From Pseudomonas sp. UMAB-08 (GTDB taxonomy: Bacteria > Pseudomonadota > Gammaproteobacteria > Pseudomonadales > Pseudomonadaceae), in the NCBI RefSeq assembly GCF_900095225.1, contig NZ_LT607427.1, positions 1 through 64,000 on the forward strand: a stretch of 64,000 nt of DNA, in the 5' to 3' direction. The notes under the pieces are model-generated. The model saw only the letters and a list, made by a program, of their open reading frames with translations, had not been told where the DNA came from and ran no database searches. How positions within the stretch are numbered: position 1 is the first letter of the stretch; each line of letters begins with the position of its first letter. Shown in pieces: positions 27,439 through 36,314 of the stretch. The position numbers were made by a program, and so were the translations under genes.

Positions 27439-27627
27439 ATGAACGCAAACGTTGGAACCATCGACCGCGCGCTGCGCGTCGCACTGGGCATTATTCTCAT
27501 CGGACTGACAGTGTCCGGCGCCATTGGCGTGTGGGGCTGGATTGGCGTAGTACCACTGGCGACCGGCATCTTCCGCTTCTGCCCAGCCTATTCACTGCTG
27601 GGCCTTAATACCTGCAAACGTGATTGA
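27439..27627 (+). CDS. DUF2892 small membrane protein
   Basis: This 62-residue protein has the DUF2892 pattern: NVGTIDRALRVALGIILI, a second helix with WGWIGVVPLATG and the end FCPAYSLLG(L)NTC. This domain is often fused to rhodanese (YgaP), fitting a sulfur operon. The ribosome site CGGGAG is ahead of the ATG. It is the last gene of the run. Confidence 0.88.
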   Translation: MNANVGTIDRALRVALGIILIGLTVSGAIGVWGWIGVVPLATGIFRFCPAYSLLGLNTCKRD

Positions 27628-27696
27628 TGCTTCGTCCGCTTGACGGAAATCCCGTCAGGCCTTGAACGGCTCAAGTCACCTTGATGGGGTTATTCG

Positions 27697-27752
27697 TTTT
27701 TGAGCTCCTGGACTGACGCCAGGCGCCAGGCGCCAGTCCTCAGCTTCAAAAA
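27697..27752. terminator. Bidirectional terminator between DUF2892 gene and metY
   Basis: An interrupted stem joins TTTTTGAG...GGACTG-CGCC with GGCG-CAGTCC...CTTCAAAAA, with T runs on both sides. It is placed between convergent genes, so it can serve both. Confidence 0.65.
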
Positions 27753-27753
27753 G

Positions 27754-29034
27754 TTACCGGAGAACCGCAGCCTCCAGGGCTTGGGAGAGGTCGCTGAGGA
27801 TATCGTCGCAATGTTCGATGCCGATGGAGAGTCGGACCATGTCCCTCGGTACGCCGGCTTTTTCCAGCTCTTCGTCGTTCAACTGGCGGTGAGTGGTGGA
27901 AGCAGGATGGCAGGCCAGTGATTTGGCATCACCGATGTTGACCAGGCGCACCACCAGTTTCAAGGCATCGATAAAGCGTGCCCCGGCTTCCTGTCCGCCC
28001 TTGATGCCGAACGACAGGATCGATGCAGGCTTGCCGCCGGTATAACGTAGAGCAAGTGCATGCTCTGGATGGTCAGGTAACCCGGCGTATTTCACCCAGG
28101 CTACTTGGTCATGAGCATTGAGATAGTGGGCGACTTTGAGCGCATTTTCTGTGTGGCGCTCCATGCGCAGCCCAAGCGTTTCCAGGCCTTGCAGGATCAG
28201 GAAAGCGTTGAAAGGCGACAATGCAGCACCCGTGTTGCGCAGTGGCACTACCCGGCAGCGGCCGATGAAGGCTGCTGGGCCGAAGGCTTCGGTGTAGGTC
28301 ACGCCGTGGTAGGACGGGTCAGGCGTGTTCAGCAGGGGGAAACGTTCTTTGTTGTCAGCCCATGGGAATTTGCCGGAGTCGACGACGATGCCGCCGATGC
28401 TGGTCCCGTGTCCGCCGATGTACTTGGTCAGCGAGTGCACGATGATATCGGCACCGTGCTCGAAGGGGCGGCAAAGGATGGGCGTGGCAACGGTGTTATC
28501 GACGATCAGCGGCACACCATGCCGGTGGGCGGCATCGGCCAGTGCCTGAAGGTCAATAATATTGCCGGCCGGGTTGCCAATGGATTCGCAGAAGACCGCC
28601 TTGGTCTTGTCATCGATCAGCGCCTCAAGCGCCGCGATGTCGTCATGGGCAGCGAAACGCGTCTGGATACCAAAGCGCGGCAGGGTATGCGCCAGCAGGT
28701 TGTAAGTCCCGCCATAAAGCTTGGCCACCGAGACAATATTGTCACCGACTTCGGCCACGGTCTGGATCGCATAAGTAATAGCGGCCATACCAGAGGCCAC
28801 CGCCAAGGCACCGACACCGCCCTCCATGGCGGCAACGCGCTTTTCGAGCACGTCGTTGGTAGGGTTCATGATGCGCGAGTAAATATTGCCTGCGACTTTC
28901 AGGTCAAACAGGTCGGCACCATGCTGTGTATCGTCGAATGCGTAGGATGCGGTTTGGTAGATCGGCACCGCTACTGCTTTAGTTGTCGGGTCGGGGCTAT
29001 AGCCAGCGTGGATAGCCATGGTTTCCAGTTTCAT
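27754..29034 (-). CDS. metY: O-acetylhomoserine sulfhydrylase / aminocarboxypropyltransferase
   Basis: This 426-residue Cys/Met-metabolism PLP enzyme has the PLP lysine in HSLTKYIGGHGTSIGG and the phosphate contacts in SGMAAI. Length and the GNPAGNI and TTHRQL segments agree with MetY/CysD, which makes homocysteine from O-acetylhomoserine and sulfide. The start MKLETMAIHAGYSP is conserved; the frame is open 22 codons upstream. No SAM riboswitch is seen upstream. Using sulfide directly, it fits next to the sulfide module. Confidence 0.92.
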   Translation of the reverse strand: MKLETMAIHAGYSPDPTTKAVAVPIYQTASYAFDDTQHGADLFDLKVAGNIYSRIMNPTNDVLEKRVAAMEGGVGALAVASGMAAITYAIQTVAEVGDNIVSVAKLYGGTYNLLAHTLPRFGIQTRFAAHDDIAALEALIDDKTKAVFCESIGNPAGNIIDLQALADAAHRHGVPLIVDNTVATPILCRPFEHGADIIVHSLTKYIGGHGTSIGGIVVDSGKFPWADNKERFPLLNTPDPSYHGVTYTEAFGPAAFIGRCRVVPLRNTGAALSPFNAFLILQGLETLGLRMERHTENALKVAHYLNAHDQVAWVKYAGLPDHPEHALALRYTGGKPASILSFGIKGGQEAGARFIDALKLVVRLVNIGDAKSLACHPASTTHRQLNDEELEKAGVPRDMVRLSIGIEHCDDILSDLSQALEAAVLR

Positions 29035-29271
29035 GCTCTCTCGTTCCTTCAGGAGTCGTGGGTGTACCTGAAGAATGTGTCGAGCAAAGGCGGTAGTCAA
29101 GTCAGGGGAGGAGGAGTTCGACTATGTCGATTAGGCGCCGTCCAGCGTTTGATTTCCGAATAGGTAAGACGCTCACGTTAGCGATGGTGCCGGAGTTGAA
29201 GTCGTGCCTCTGTTATCGTTCGTGTATCGCGCTCGCTTAGCCCTTCTCAAACCGTCGTAATAGGACCTCTC

Positions 29272-29370
29272 ATGCAGCCTGTAGTCCCTCACAACGTCCT
29301 TCATGCCGTAGCGCATGCCCAGGCGTCAATCGAACGTGTGGCGGACCATTTCGCAGGTGCACTATGTTGA
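29272..29370 (+). CDS. Possible 32-codon leader ORF before the AlbA_2 gene
   Basis: ATG with AGGA 8 bases upstream opens a frame MQPVVPHNVLHAVAHAQASI...FAGALC whose stop overlaps the start of the next gene (ATGTTGA). The overlap suggests translational coupling. No similarity known; it may be a leader peptide or chance. Confidence 0.35.
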   Translation: MQPVVPHNVLHAVAHAQASIERVADHFAGALC

Positions 29371-31304
29371 TGCAATCCGTGGAGTCCCTGCTTGCAGAGC
29401 TGCGCGCACTTGACGAGCATCCGCGCATCGAAGCCAAGCGTGCCGGGCAGGTCGGCAGCTCGGTGATGCAGACCATCTGTGCTTTCGCCAACGAGCCTGG
29501 ATTGGGTGGCGGTTATCTGCTGCTGGGCGTGTGCGAGCCGAACGAGCTGGATGATAAGTTCTGGCTTGAAGGCGTGGCCGATATCGATAAGCTGCTGAAT
29601 GATATTCAGTGCAATTGTCGCGAGCAGTTCGAGACGCCAATTCCGGTGCAATGCGAGACAGCATTGCTGGAAGATAAACGGGTCGTTGCGGTTTACGTGC
29701 CAGAGCTGGATGCGGCGGCGAAGCCCTGTGTGTTCAAGGGCAAGTTCGACAGCAAAAACAAGCGTAAGACAGGCGTCTGGCGGCGTAGGCTCAATGGTGA
29801 CTACGAGTGTTCGCAACAAGAGCTTGAACCGTTGCTACTGGCCAAGTCAGGGTTGAGTTTCGAGCAGGTTGTCCTCCCGGACGCCGAGTGGGATGACCTG
29901 GATGTTGGTGCGATTTCGCTGTATCGCCAGTTGCGCGCACGGGTGCGCCCGCAGGCCGAGGAATTGCTGGCTACCGATGAGGAAATGCTGCGTGCGCTGA
30001 ATCTGGTCAAGCGAGTCGATGGTCATTGGCGACCCAATGTTGCGGGTTTGCTGCTGTTAGGTAAGCCACTGTCCCTGCGTCGTCTTCTACCCGCAGTACG
30101 GGTGGATTATGTGCGCATTCAGGGTGTGCAGTGGGTACAGGATCCGTCGCAACGTTTTGCGACGACCCAGGATTTTCGTGAGCCGCTGATTCGGTTGATA
30201 GCGCGGCTGGAAGCAACAATTCTCGACGATATGCCCCGGCATTTTCGTTTGCGCGAGGGAGAAACGCAGCGCTCTGATCAGCCGCTGCTGCCGCAGAAGG
30301 TGATTCGCGAGGCTGTTGTGAACGCTCTGATGCACCGGGACTATCAGGTAAACCAGCCGACACTCGTGGTGCGTTACAGCAATCGACTGGAAATCCGCAA
30401 CGCGGGCTACTCACTCAAACCTACGGCGATGCTGGGTGAAATGGGATCGCTGTTGCGCAATCCGGTGATTGCCAGCGTGCTCTATGACCTGGATTTTGCC
30501 GAAACTAAAGGCACCGGTATCCGCACCATGCGCCGCCTGCTTCAGGAATTGGGATTGACGGCCCCGGTGTTCAGCAGCCATCAGTTGGAAAACCAGTTTA
30601 CGGCTATCTACCTGCTTCATCAGCTATTGGGAGAGGAACAGTTACGCTGGCTGCATCAGTTCAGCCATCTACACCTGACAGACGACGAGGCCAAAGCGTT
30701 GATATTGGCGGCGGAAACCGGCGCGGTGGATAATGCCGCGCTACGGGCCATCAGCGGGCTCGATACTCTGGCGGCCAGCCAAACGCTGCGGCGACTGCAT
30801 CATGATCGCGGCTTGCTGGTGAAGGGCGGCGGCGGACCTTCCACTTACTATCAACTCGCCGAATTGCCAGTACTCCCGCTTTTTGACGCGCCGCAGGCCT
30901 CCTCGCCGTGCGAGCTCAATGCGACTTCAACCCTAAATGCGAGTGACCCCGGCGCAAATGCGAGTGACCTCGGTGCAAATGCGAGTGACCTCGGTGCAGA
31001 TACGAGTGAGCTACCACCGCCACTGCTTGCTGCCATTGCTGCGCTCTCGCCCAAGCCACGCAAGGAAAAGCTGCGCCCATTAATACTCTGGCTTTGCGCC
31101 ATCCGTCCGCAAAGCGCCGAGCAATTGGCCAGGCAATTAAACAGGCAAGTGGTCCCGCTGAAGACCGGGCATGTAAACCCGCTGCGTGAACAGCAAGGCT
31201 TGCTGGAATACGTGCACCCCGAAGTGATCAATCACCCGCAACAGGCCTATCGAACCACCGAGGCCGGCCGTGCATGGCTTGCAGAACAGGGGGTGGTGCT
31301 GTGA
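29364..31304 (+). CDS. AlbA_2/Schlafen-type ATP-binding regulator (COG2865-like)
   Basis: This 646-residue cytosolic protein has an AlbA_2 domain (about 8-140; IEAKRA, ANEPGLGGGYLLLGV), a GHKL-type ATPase domain (about 300-390; REAVVNALMHRDY with the Asn of the N box, and GTGIRTM) and a C-terminal winged-helix part. A low-complexity linker of NASDLGA repeats lies near residues 525-550. Such proteins are called putative transcriptional regulators and are frequent in variable regions and defence islands. No clear ribosome site precedes the ATG, which overlaps a small ORF. The tRNA-Arg gene lies 300 bases downstream, a common insertion setting. Function not known. Confidence 0.85.
   Translation: MLMQSVESLLAELRALDEHPRIEAKRAGQVGSSVMQTICAFANEPGLGGGYLLLGVCEPNELDDKFWLEGVADIDKLLNDIQCNCREQFETPIPVQCETALLEDKRVVAVYVPELDAAAKPCVFKGKFDSKNKRKTGVWRRRLNGDYECSQQELEPLLLAKSGLSFEQVVLPDAEWDDLDVGAISLYRQLRARVRPQAEELLATDEEMLRALNLVKRVDGHWRPNVAGLLLLGKPLSLRRLLPAVRVDYVRIQGVQWVQDPSQRFATTQDFREPLIRLIARLEATILDDMPRHFRLREGETQRSDQPLLPQKVIREAVVNALMHRDYQVNQPTLVVRYSNRLEIRNAGYSLKPTAMLGEMGSLLRNPVIASVLYDLDFAETKGTGIRTMRRLLQELGLTAPVFSSHQLENQFTAIYLLHQLLGEEQLRWLHQFSHLHLTDDEAKALILAAETGAVDNAALRAISGLDTLAASQTLRRLHHDRGLLVKGGGGPSTYYQLAELPVLPLFDAPQASSPCELNATSTLNASDPGANASDLGANASDLGADTSELPPPLLAAIAALSPKPRKEKLRPLILWLCAIRPQSAEQLARQLNRQVVPLKTGHVNPLREQQGLLEYVHPEVINHPQQAYRTTEAGRAWLAEQGVVL
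30936..31010. repeat. 21-bp tandem repeats encoding NASDLGA
   Basis: About three and a half copies of AATGCGAGTGACCTCGGTGC(A), in frame, start at 30936, 30957, 30978 and (diverged) 30999. They extend the linker between the ATPase and final winged-helix part of the AlbA_2 protein. Confidence 0.85.
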
Positions 31305-31320
31305 GAGGGACCGGGTGTTT

Positions 31321-31398
31321 GTGAGTGATTTCGATGCAGTGGTGAAGACGCTGGCCGAGCCCACGACAGCCGAGAAAAACAAAACGGGTGATGAATGA
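31321..31398 (+). pseudogene. Possible gene fragment after the AlbA_2 gene
   Basis: GTG opens a 25-residue frame VSDFDAVVKTLAEPTTAEKN and stops. The composition looks like a real N-terminus cut short. The bases up to 31540 contain no further gene. This may be the remnant of a second gene of the element. Confidence 0.3.
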
Positions 31399-31542
31399 CA
31401 ACGAAGAATGAAACTACCTGAAAATGCCCGAGTTGTGGTTTCCGGAGTTTCAGGGGGTAAGATCGGAACGACCTTCGCGATATCGACTGATCGCAGCCTT
31501 CGGCAGCTCCTACAGTCAATCGGTAGCAAGACGAAAACAAGA

Positions 31543-31563
31543 AAGCCCGCACGGGGCGGGCTT
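31543..31563 (-). terminator. Terminator of tRNA-Arg
   Basis: AAGCCCGC-ACGGG-GCGGGCTT forms an 8-bp stem; on the minus strand TCTTGTTTTCG follows. Confidence 0.8.
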
Positions 31564-31609
31564 CTTGGGGTGTTTCGTAGACTGTCTGAGACAGGTCTAG
31601 ACTGCTATT

Positions 31610-31686
31610 TGGTGCACCAGGCGGGATTCGAACCCACGACCACTGCCTTCGGAGGGCAGTACTCTATCCAGCTGAGCTACTGGTGC
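31610..31686 (-). tRNA. tRNA-Arg (anticodon CCG)
   Basis: The minus strand folds into a 77-base cloverleaf: acceptor GCACCAG/CTGGTGC, D-arm GCTCAGCTGGATAGAGT, anticodon loop CTCCGAA, T-loop GGTTCGAATCC, and an encoded CCA end. The anticodon CCG reads CGG. Confidence 0.97.
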
Positions 31687-32037
31687 AATGCGGGCGCCAT
31701 GATACTCATCTGGCTGGCGGGCGTCCATGCTGGCGAGTGCTGTTGTTGATTTCGCACGTAACAGGGTGTGAATGTGACGTTGATCTGAAATTAATCGGCA
31801 AAACTCCGTTTTCGTTCTTTTTTTCGAACAGACTATTGTCCTTTACCCCCGCAGACCCTAGGATTCGTTTGAGATTTCAAACGCTTTTGGCTGGGTGCTG
31901 AACCGCACGTTCTACGATCAGTGCGCTATTTGTGCTTGAGTACGGTGAATGATTTCCTGACGGCAGCCTTTATAGGCGCCTTTGAACAAACAAAAAAATT
32001 CGCTCCGCGCGTGCGCGGTGCTGTTTAGGAGACCGAC
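31687..32037. other. Intergenic region upstream of gabD
   Basis: This 350-base region lies between the tRNA and gabD. It should hold the tRNA promoter (minus strand) and the gabDT promoter. TAGGAG is the gabD ribosome site. A T-rich stretch lies near 31810-31850. No gene seen. Confidence 0.5.
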
Positions 32038-33480
32038 ATGCAGCTTAAAGACACCCAATTGTTCCGTCAGCAAGCCTTCATTGATGGCGTTTGGCTGGAT
32101 GCGGACAATGGTCAGACGATCAAGGTGAACAACCCGGCTACCAATGAGATCCTCGGGACTGTTCCGAAGATGGGTGCTGTTGAAACCCGCCGTGCGATCG
32201 AAGCTGCTAACAAGGCCCTGCCGGCCTGGCGTGCGTTGACCGCCAAGGACCGTGGGAACAAGCTGCGTCGTTGGTTCGAACTGATTATCGAAAACCAGGA
32301 TGACCTCGCTCGCCTGATGACCCTGGAACAGGGTAAGCCGCTGGCTGAAGCCAAGGGCGAAATCGTTTACGCCGCGTCGTTTCTCGAGTGGTTCGCTGAA
32401 GAAGCCAAGCGCATCTATGGTGATGTGATTCCGGGTCACCAGCCAGACAAGCGTCTGATTGTGATCAAACAGCCCATCGGCGTGACGGCGGCGATTACGC
32501 CGTGGAACTTCCCGGCAGCGATGATTACCCGTAAAGCGGGCCCGGCGTTGGCTGCTGGCTGCACCATGGTGCTGAAGCCGGCTTCGCAGACTCCGTTCTC
32601 GGCGCTGGCGTTGGCTGAGCTGGCGCACCGCGCTGGCATCCCGAATGGTGTGTTCAGTGTTGTCACCGGCAGTGCTGGCGACATCGGCGGCGAGCTGACC
32701 AGCAACCCGATCGTGCGTAAATTGTCCTTCACGGGCTCGACTGAAGTCGGTCGCCAACTGATGGCCGAATGCGCCAAGGACATCAAGAAAGTGTCCCTGG
32801 AGTTGGGCGGCAACGCGCCGTTCATCGTGTTCGACGACGCCGATCTGGATAAGGCGGTCGAAGGTGCAATCATCTCCAAATACCGTAACAACGGTCAGAC
32901 CTGCGTTTGCGCCAACCGCTTGTACGTGCAGGACGCCGTCTATGACGCGTTCGCCGAGAAGCTGAAAGTCGCGGTGTCCAAGCTCAAGATCGGTAACGGA
33001 CTGGAAGTCGGCACCACCACTGGCCCGTTGATCGACGGAAAAGCCGTGGCCAAGGTCAAGGAACACATCGCTGACGCCATCAGCAAAGGCGCGACCGTAC
33101 TGGCTGGCGGCAACAGCCTGGAAGGCAACTTCTTCGAGCCGACCATTCTGGTCAACGTATCTAAAGATGCGGCTGTGTCCAAGGAAGAAACCTTCGGCCC
33201 GCTGGCTCCGCTGTTCCGCTTCAAAGATGAAGACGAAGTGATCGCGATGGCCAACGACACCGAATTCGGTCTGGCGTCGTACTTCTACGCCCGTGACCTT
33301 AGCCGCGTGTTCCGTGTTTCCGAGGCGCTGGAATATGGCATGGTTGGCGTTAACACTGGCCTGATCTCCAACGAAGTCGCGCCGTTTGGCGGCATCAAGG
33401 CGTCGGGTTTGGGCCGTGAAGGCTCGAAGTACGGCATCGAAGATTATCTGGAAATCAAGTACCTGTGCCTGGGCATCTAA
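32038..33480 (+). CDS. gabD: Succinate-semialdehyde dehydrogenase (NADP+)
   Basis: This 480-residue aldehyde dehydrogenase has the catalytic Glu in LELGGNAPF, Cys in NNGQTCVCANR and the GSTEVGR cofactor loop. The double Cys and strong similarity to GabD, plus gabT next door, identify the 4-aminobutyrate pathway: GabT makes succinate semialdehyde and GabD oxidises it to succinate. TAGGAG precedes the ATG. Confidence 0.96.
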   Translation: MQLKDTQLFRQQAFIDGVWLDADNGQTIKVNNPATNEILGTVPKMGAVETRRAIEAANKALPAWRALTAKDRGNKLRRWFELIIENQDDLARLMTLEQGKPLAEAKGEIVYAASFLEWFAEEAKRIYGDVIPGHQPDKRLIVIKQPIGVTAAITPWNFPAAMITRKAGPALAAGCTMVLKPASQTPFSALALAELAHRAGIPNGVFSVVTGSAGDIGGELTSNPIVRKLSFTGSTEVGRQLMAECAKDIKKVSLELGGNAPFIVFDDADLDKAVEGAIISKYRNNGQTCVCANRLYVQDAVYDAFAEKLKVAVSKLKIGNGLEVGTTTGPLIDGKAVAKVKEHIADAISKGATVLAGGNSLEGNFFEPTILVNVSKDAAVSKEETFGPLAPLFRFKDEDEVIAMANDTEFGLASYFYARDLSRVFRVSEALEYGMVGVNTGLISNEVAPFGGIKASGLGREGSKYGIEDYLEIKYLCLGI

Positions 33481-33620
33481 TTCTGTCAGCACAGTAGCGA
33501 CACGTAATTTCACCTGTAGTTGGAACGTTGCAGCAGTCGATCATCGTATGCTGCTGCAACTGCCACCCGACTGCTTAATCCTTGAACGACGCCGCCCGAT
33601 GAGCGGTGAATGAGGACATT

Positions 33621-34901
33621 ATGAGCCAGACCAACGAATCCTTGATGCAACGCCGCAATGCCGCTGTTCCGCGCGGCGTGGGCCAGATCCACCCGATCTT
33701 CGCGGCTTCCGCCAAGAACGCTACTGTTACCGACGTTGAAGGTCGTGAGTTCATCGACTTCGCAGGTGGTATCGCGGTACTGAACACCGGTCACCTGCAC
33801 CCGAAAATTATCGCGGCCGTGCAAGAACAACTGACCAAGCTGACCCACACCTGCTTCCAGGTATTGGCCTACGAACCGTACGTTGAGCTGTGCGAAAAGA
33901 TCAACGCCAAGGTGCCAGGTGATTTCGAGAAGAAAACCCTGCTGGTCACCACCGGTTCCGAAGCGGTAGAAAACGCTGTGAAAATTGCCCGCGCCGCCAC
34001 TGGCCGTGCCGGCATCATCGCGTTCACTGGCGCTTACCACGGCCGTACCATGATGACCCTGGGTCTGACCGGTAAAGTCGTGCCTTACTCGGCCGGCATG
34101 GGCCTGATGCCAGGCGGCATCTTCCGCGCGCTGTACCCGTGCGCACTGCATGACGTGACGGTTGACGACTCCATCGCCAGCATCGAGCGCATCTTCAAAA
34201 ATGACGCCGAGCCACGTGACATCGCTGCAATCATCATTGAACCCGTTCAGGGCGAAGGTGGTTTCTACGTCGCGCCGAAAGAGTTCATGGTTCGCCTGCG
34301 TGCCCTGTGCGACAAGCACGGCATTCTGCTGATCGCGGACGAAGTACAAACGGGCGCTGGCCGTACCGGTACGTTCTTCGCAATGGAACAGATGGGCGTT
34401 TCTGCCGACCTGACCACGTTCGCCAAGTCTATTGCTGGCGGTTTCCCGTTGGCTGGCGTGTGCGGCAAAGCCGAGTACATGGACGCCATCGCTCCAGGCG
34501 GCCTGGGTGGCACTTATGCCGGTAGCCCGGTTGCTTGTGCTGCTGCACTGGCCGTGTTGGAAGTGTTTGAAGAAGAGCACCTGCTGGACCGTTGCAAAGC
34601 GGTTGGCGAGCGTCTGGTAACGGGCCTGCGTGCTATTCAAGCCAAGTACCCGGTGATCGGTGACGTTCGTGCCTTGGGCGCAATGATCGCTGTCGAGCTG
34701 TTCGAAGGCGGCGACCCGCACAAGCCTAACGCCGCTGCTGTGGCTCAGGTTGTAGCCAAAGCGCGCGACAAGGGTCTGATCCTGCTGTCGTGCGGTACTT
34801 ACGGCAACGTGCTGCGCGTTCTGGTCCCGCTGACGGCTCCTGACGAGTTGCTGGACAAAGGTCTGGCGATCATCGAAGAGTGCTTCGCCGAACTCGCATA
34901 A
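33621..34901 (+). CDS. gabT: 4-aminobutyrate aminotransferase
   Basis: This 426-residue class III aminotransferase has the PLP lysine in TTFAKSIAGGFPLAG, the GSEAVENAVKIARAATGR motif and the Asp in IADEVQTGAGRTG. The start MSQTNESL follows GAGGAC; an in-frame ATG 15 bases earlier lacks a site. It is separated from gabD by 140 bases and followed by a terminator, so an internal promoter or a shared transcript are both possible. Confidence 0.96.
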   Translation: MSQTNESLMQRRNAAVPRGVGQIHPIFAASAKNATVTDVEGREFIDFAGGIAVLNTGHLHPKIIAAVQEQLTKLTHTCFQVLAYEPYVELCEKINAKVPGDFEKKTLLVTTGSEAVENAVKIARAATGRAGIIAFTGAYHGRTMMTLGLTGKVVPYSAGMGLMPGGIFRALYPCALHDVTVDDSIASIERIFKNDAEPRDIAAIIIEPVQGEGGFYVAPKEFMVRLRALCDKHGILLIADEVQTGAGRTGTFFAMEQMGVSADLTTFAKSIAGGFPLAGVCGKAEYMDAIAPGGLGGTYAGSPVACAAALAVLEVFEEEHLLDRCKAVGERLVTGLRAIQAKYPVIGDVRALGAMIAVELFEGGDPHKPNAAAVAQVVAKARDKGLILLSCGTYGNVLRVLVPLTAPDELLDKGLAIIEECFAELA

Positions 34902-34917
34902 ATGTGAGTCAGTAAAC

Positions 34918-34946
34918 AAAAAAACCCGCTTCGGCGGGTTTTTCTT
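34918..34946 (+). terminator. Terminator of gabDT
   Basis: AAACCCGC-TTCG-GCGGGTTT with flanking A and T runs is a strong hairpin with a UUCG loop. Confidence 0.93.
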
Positions 34947-35032
34947 GTTTTAGGACAAGCATTTGCGCTTCGCGGCTATATCCCCACGGTTTGTTTGGAT
35001 AAAGTGCGGGTATCGCTGTCGGAGAGTTTGGA

Positions 35033-36244
35033 ATGACCGTTGTTGAACTGCCCACTGCACCCCGTGTTTTGATCGCCGAGGCTGACCCTTGGGTGCGCGA
35101 CATGCTGACCGAATTAGTCCTGAGTGTGCGCAGTGATGCTGATCTGAAGGTGTGCTCCGAAGGGTTGGAGGCGCAAGACTGGTTGAGTCATCAGCAACCC
35201 GATCTGGTGATTGCCGGTTGGGAGCTGCCGGGCTCCGATGGCTTGAGCCTGCTGCGCGGGGTGCGTCAACAGCGTCGTCAGCCAGCGTTGCCTTTTATCC
35301 TGCTGAGTAGCCGCAATGACAGCGCCAGTGTGCGCGAGGCATTGCCGCTGGCCCCCACGGCTTACTTGACCAAGCCCTTGAATATGGACGGTCTGCGTCA
35401 ACGCCTGGAGGATTTATTGCTTCAAGCGAGTGAGCCGGTCGCTGTTGAGATTCCGGCATTGGCACCTGGTTTGAGCTTGTCGCAGTTCCTCGAAAGTCGC
35501 CGGGAAAGCGCGGATGGCGCGCCCTTGTGGGTGGATGTGCATAAGGCGCTGAGGAGCAGTCAAGGTGCGACCGGCGCGGATTTGAAGCTGCTGGAGCAAG
35601 AACTGCGTGCTGACCCACATATCACGGCAGTATTGATCGCTGCCGCTAACAGTGCGGCGCAGCACCTGGGCAAAGGCGTACAGACCTTGCCGCAGGCGCT
35701 GCAGGCGCTGGGCCCGACGCAGAGCGTCAATCTGCTCCTTGGCCTCGCCATGAAGCGCGGGGCGAGGCTGACGGACAAAGGGCTGATCACCCACGCCCAG
35801 CGTTTTTGGGAGCAATCGCGTAGCACGGCTGAATATGCACGCTCGCTCGCGCGGTTGCTCGACCTGGACCAGGAGCGTTGTTTCTGTGCCGGGTTGCTGC
35901 ACAGTCTGGGGGATTTGACGGTGTTGCGTTGCTTGCAGGACTGGATGCTGGCCGGCGGTGAGCTGGATGAGACGGCGGTCAGCGAGTCGTTGGCGCAATT
36001 CGGTGCGGGGTTCGGCTCGGCACTGCGCACACGTTGGCGCTTGCCGCTGGAGCTGCGTGAGTTGATTGCGGCGGTCTATCACTTCGGTGGCGGCGTCTAC
36101 TCGCGCGAAGCCCTGGCGATGAACGTGGCGGCGCAACTGGCGCTGCTCGGCCCGGAAGAGGGCGTTGAGGCCTTGGCCAACAGCAAATCGGCCCGCTTAC
36201 TGAAGGTCGGGGCATCGGAGCTGGGGCGGTTGCGCAAGGCGTAA
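35033..36244 (+). CDS. Receiver-like plus HDOD domain protein
   Basis: This 403-residue protein has an N-terminal CheY-like domain (about 8-125) and a C-terminal HDOD domain (about 160-380). The acidic pocket begins EADPW, but the strand that normally ends with the phosphorylated Asp reads DLVIAGWELPG, with Gly in its place; the Lys in LTKPLN is kept. It is therefore likely a pseudo-receiver that cannot be phosphorylated at the usual site. The HDOD domain lacks the HD metal site, as is normal. The family takes part in signalling, often linked with c-di-GMP proteins; the neighbour is a diguanylate cyclase. GGAGAG precedes the ATG. Confidence 0.85.
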   Translation: MTVVELPTAPRVLIAEADPWVRDMLTELVLSVRSDADLKVCSEGLEAQDWLSHQQPDLVIAGWELPGSDGLSLLRGVRQQRRQPALPFILLSSRNDSASVREALPLAPTAYLTKPLNMDGLRQRLEDLLLQASEPVAVEIPALAPGLSLSQFLESRRESADGAPLWVDVHKALRSSQGATGADLKLLEQELRADPHITAVLIAAANSAAQHLGKGVQTLPQALQALGPTQSVNLLLGLAMKRGARLTDKGLITHAQRFWEQSRSTAEYARSLARLLDLDQERCFCAGLLHSLGDLTVLRCLQDWMLAGGELDETAVSESLAQFGAGFGSALRTRWRLPLELRELIAAVYHFGGGVYSREALAMNVAAQLALLGPEEGVEALANSKSARLLKVGASELGRLRKA

Positions 36245-36314
36245 GCCTTTGTTGGTCGACAAGCCGTTTTCGCCAATGAGTTCGCGAAAGGACTGCATCT
36301 GGCGCAGAAAACCT

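Noticed and set aside
29035..29271. SAM or other sulfur riboswitch upstream of metY
   Set aside because: I looked for SAM-II-like or SAM-I-like conserved cores and saw none; only an ordinary ribosome-site region is present.
31918..33513. Minus-strand open frame of 531 codons opposite gabD
   Set aside because: Shadow of a highly conserved dehydrogenase gene; no ribosome site.
33510..34919. Minus-strand open frame of 469 codons opposite gabT
   Set aside because: Shadow of gabT on the other strand.
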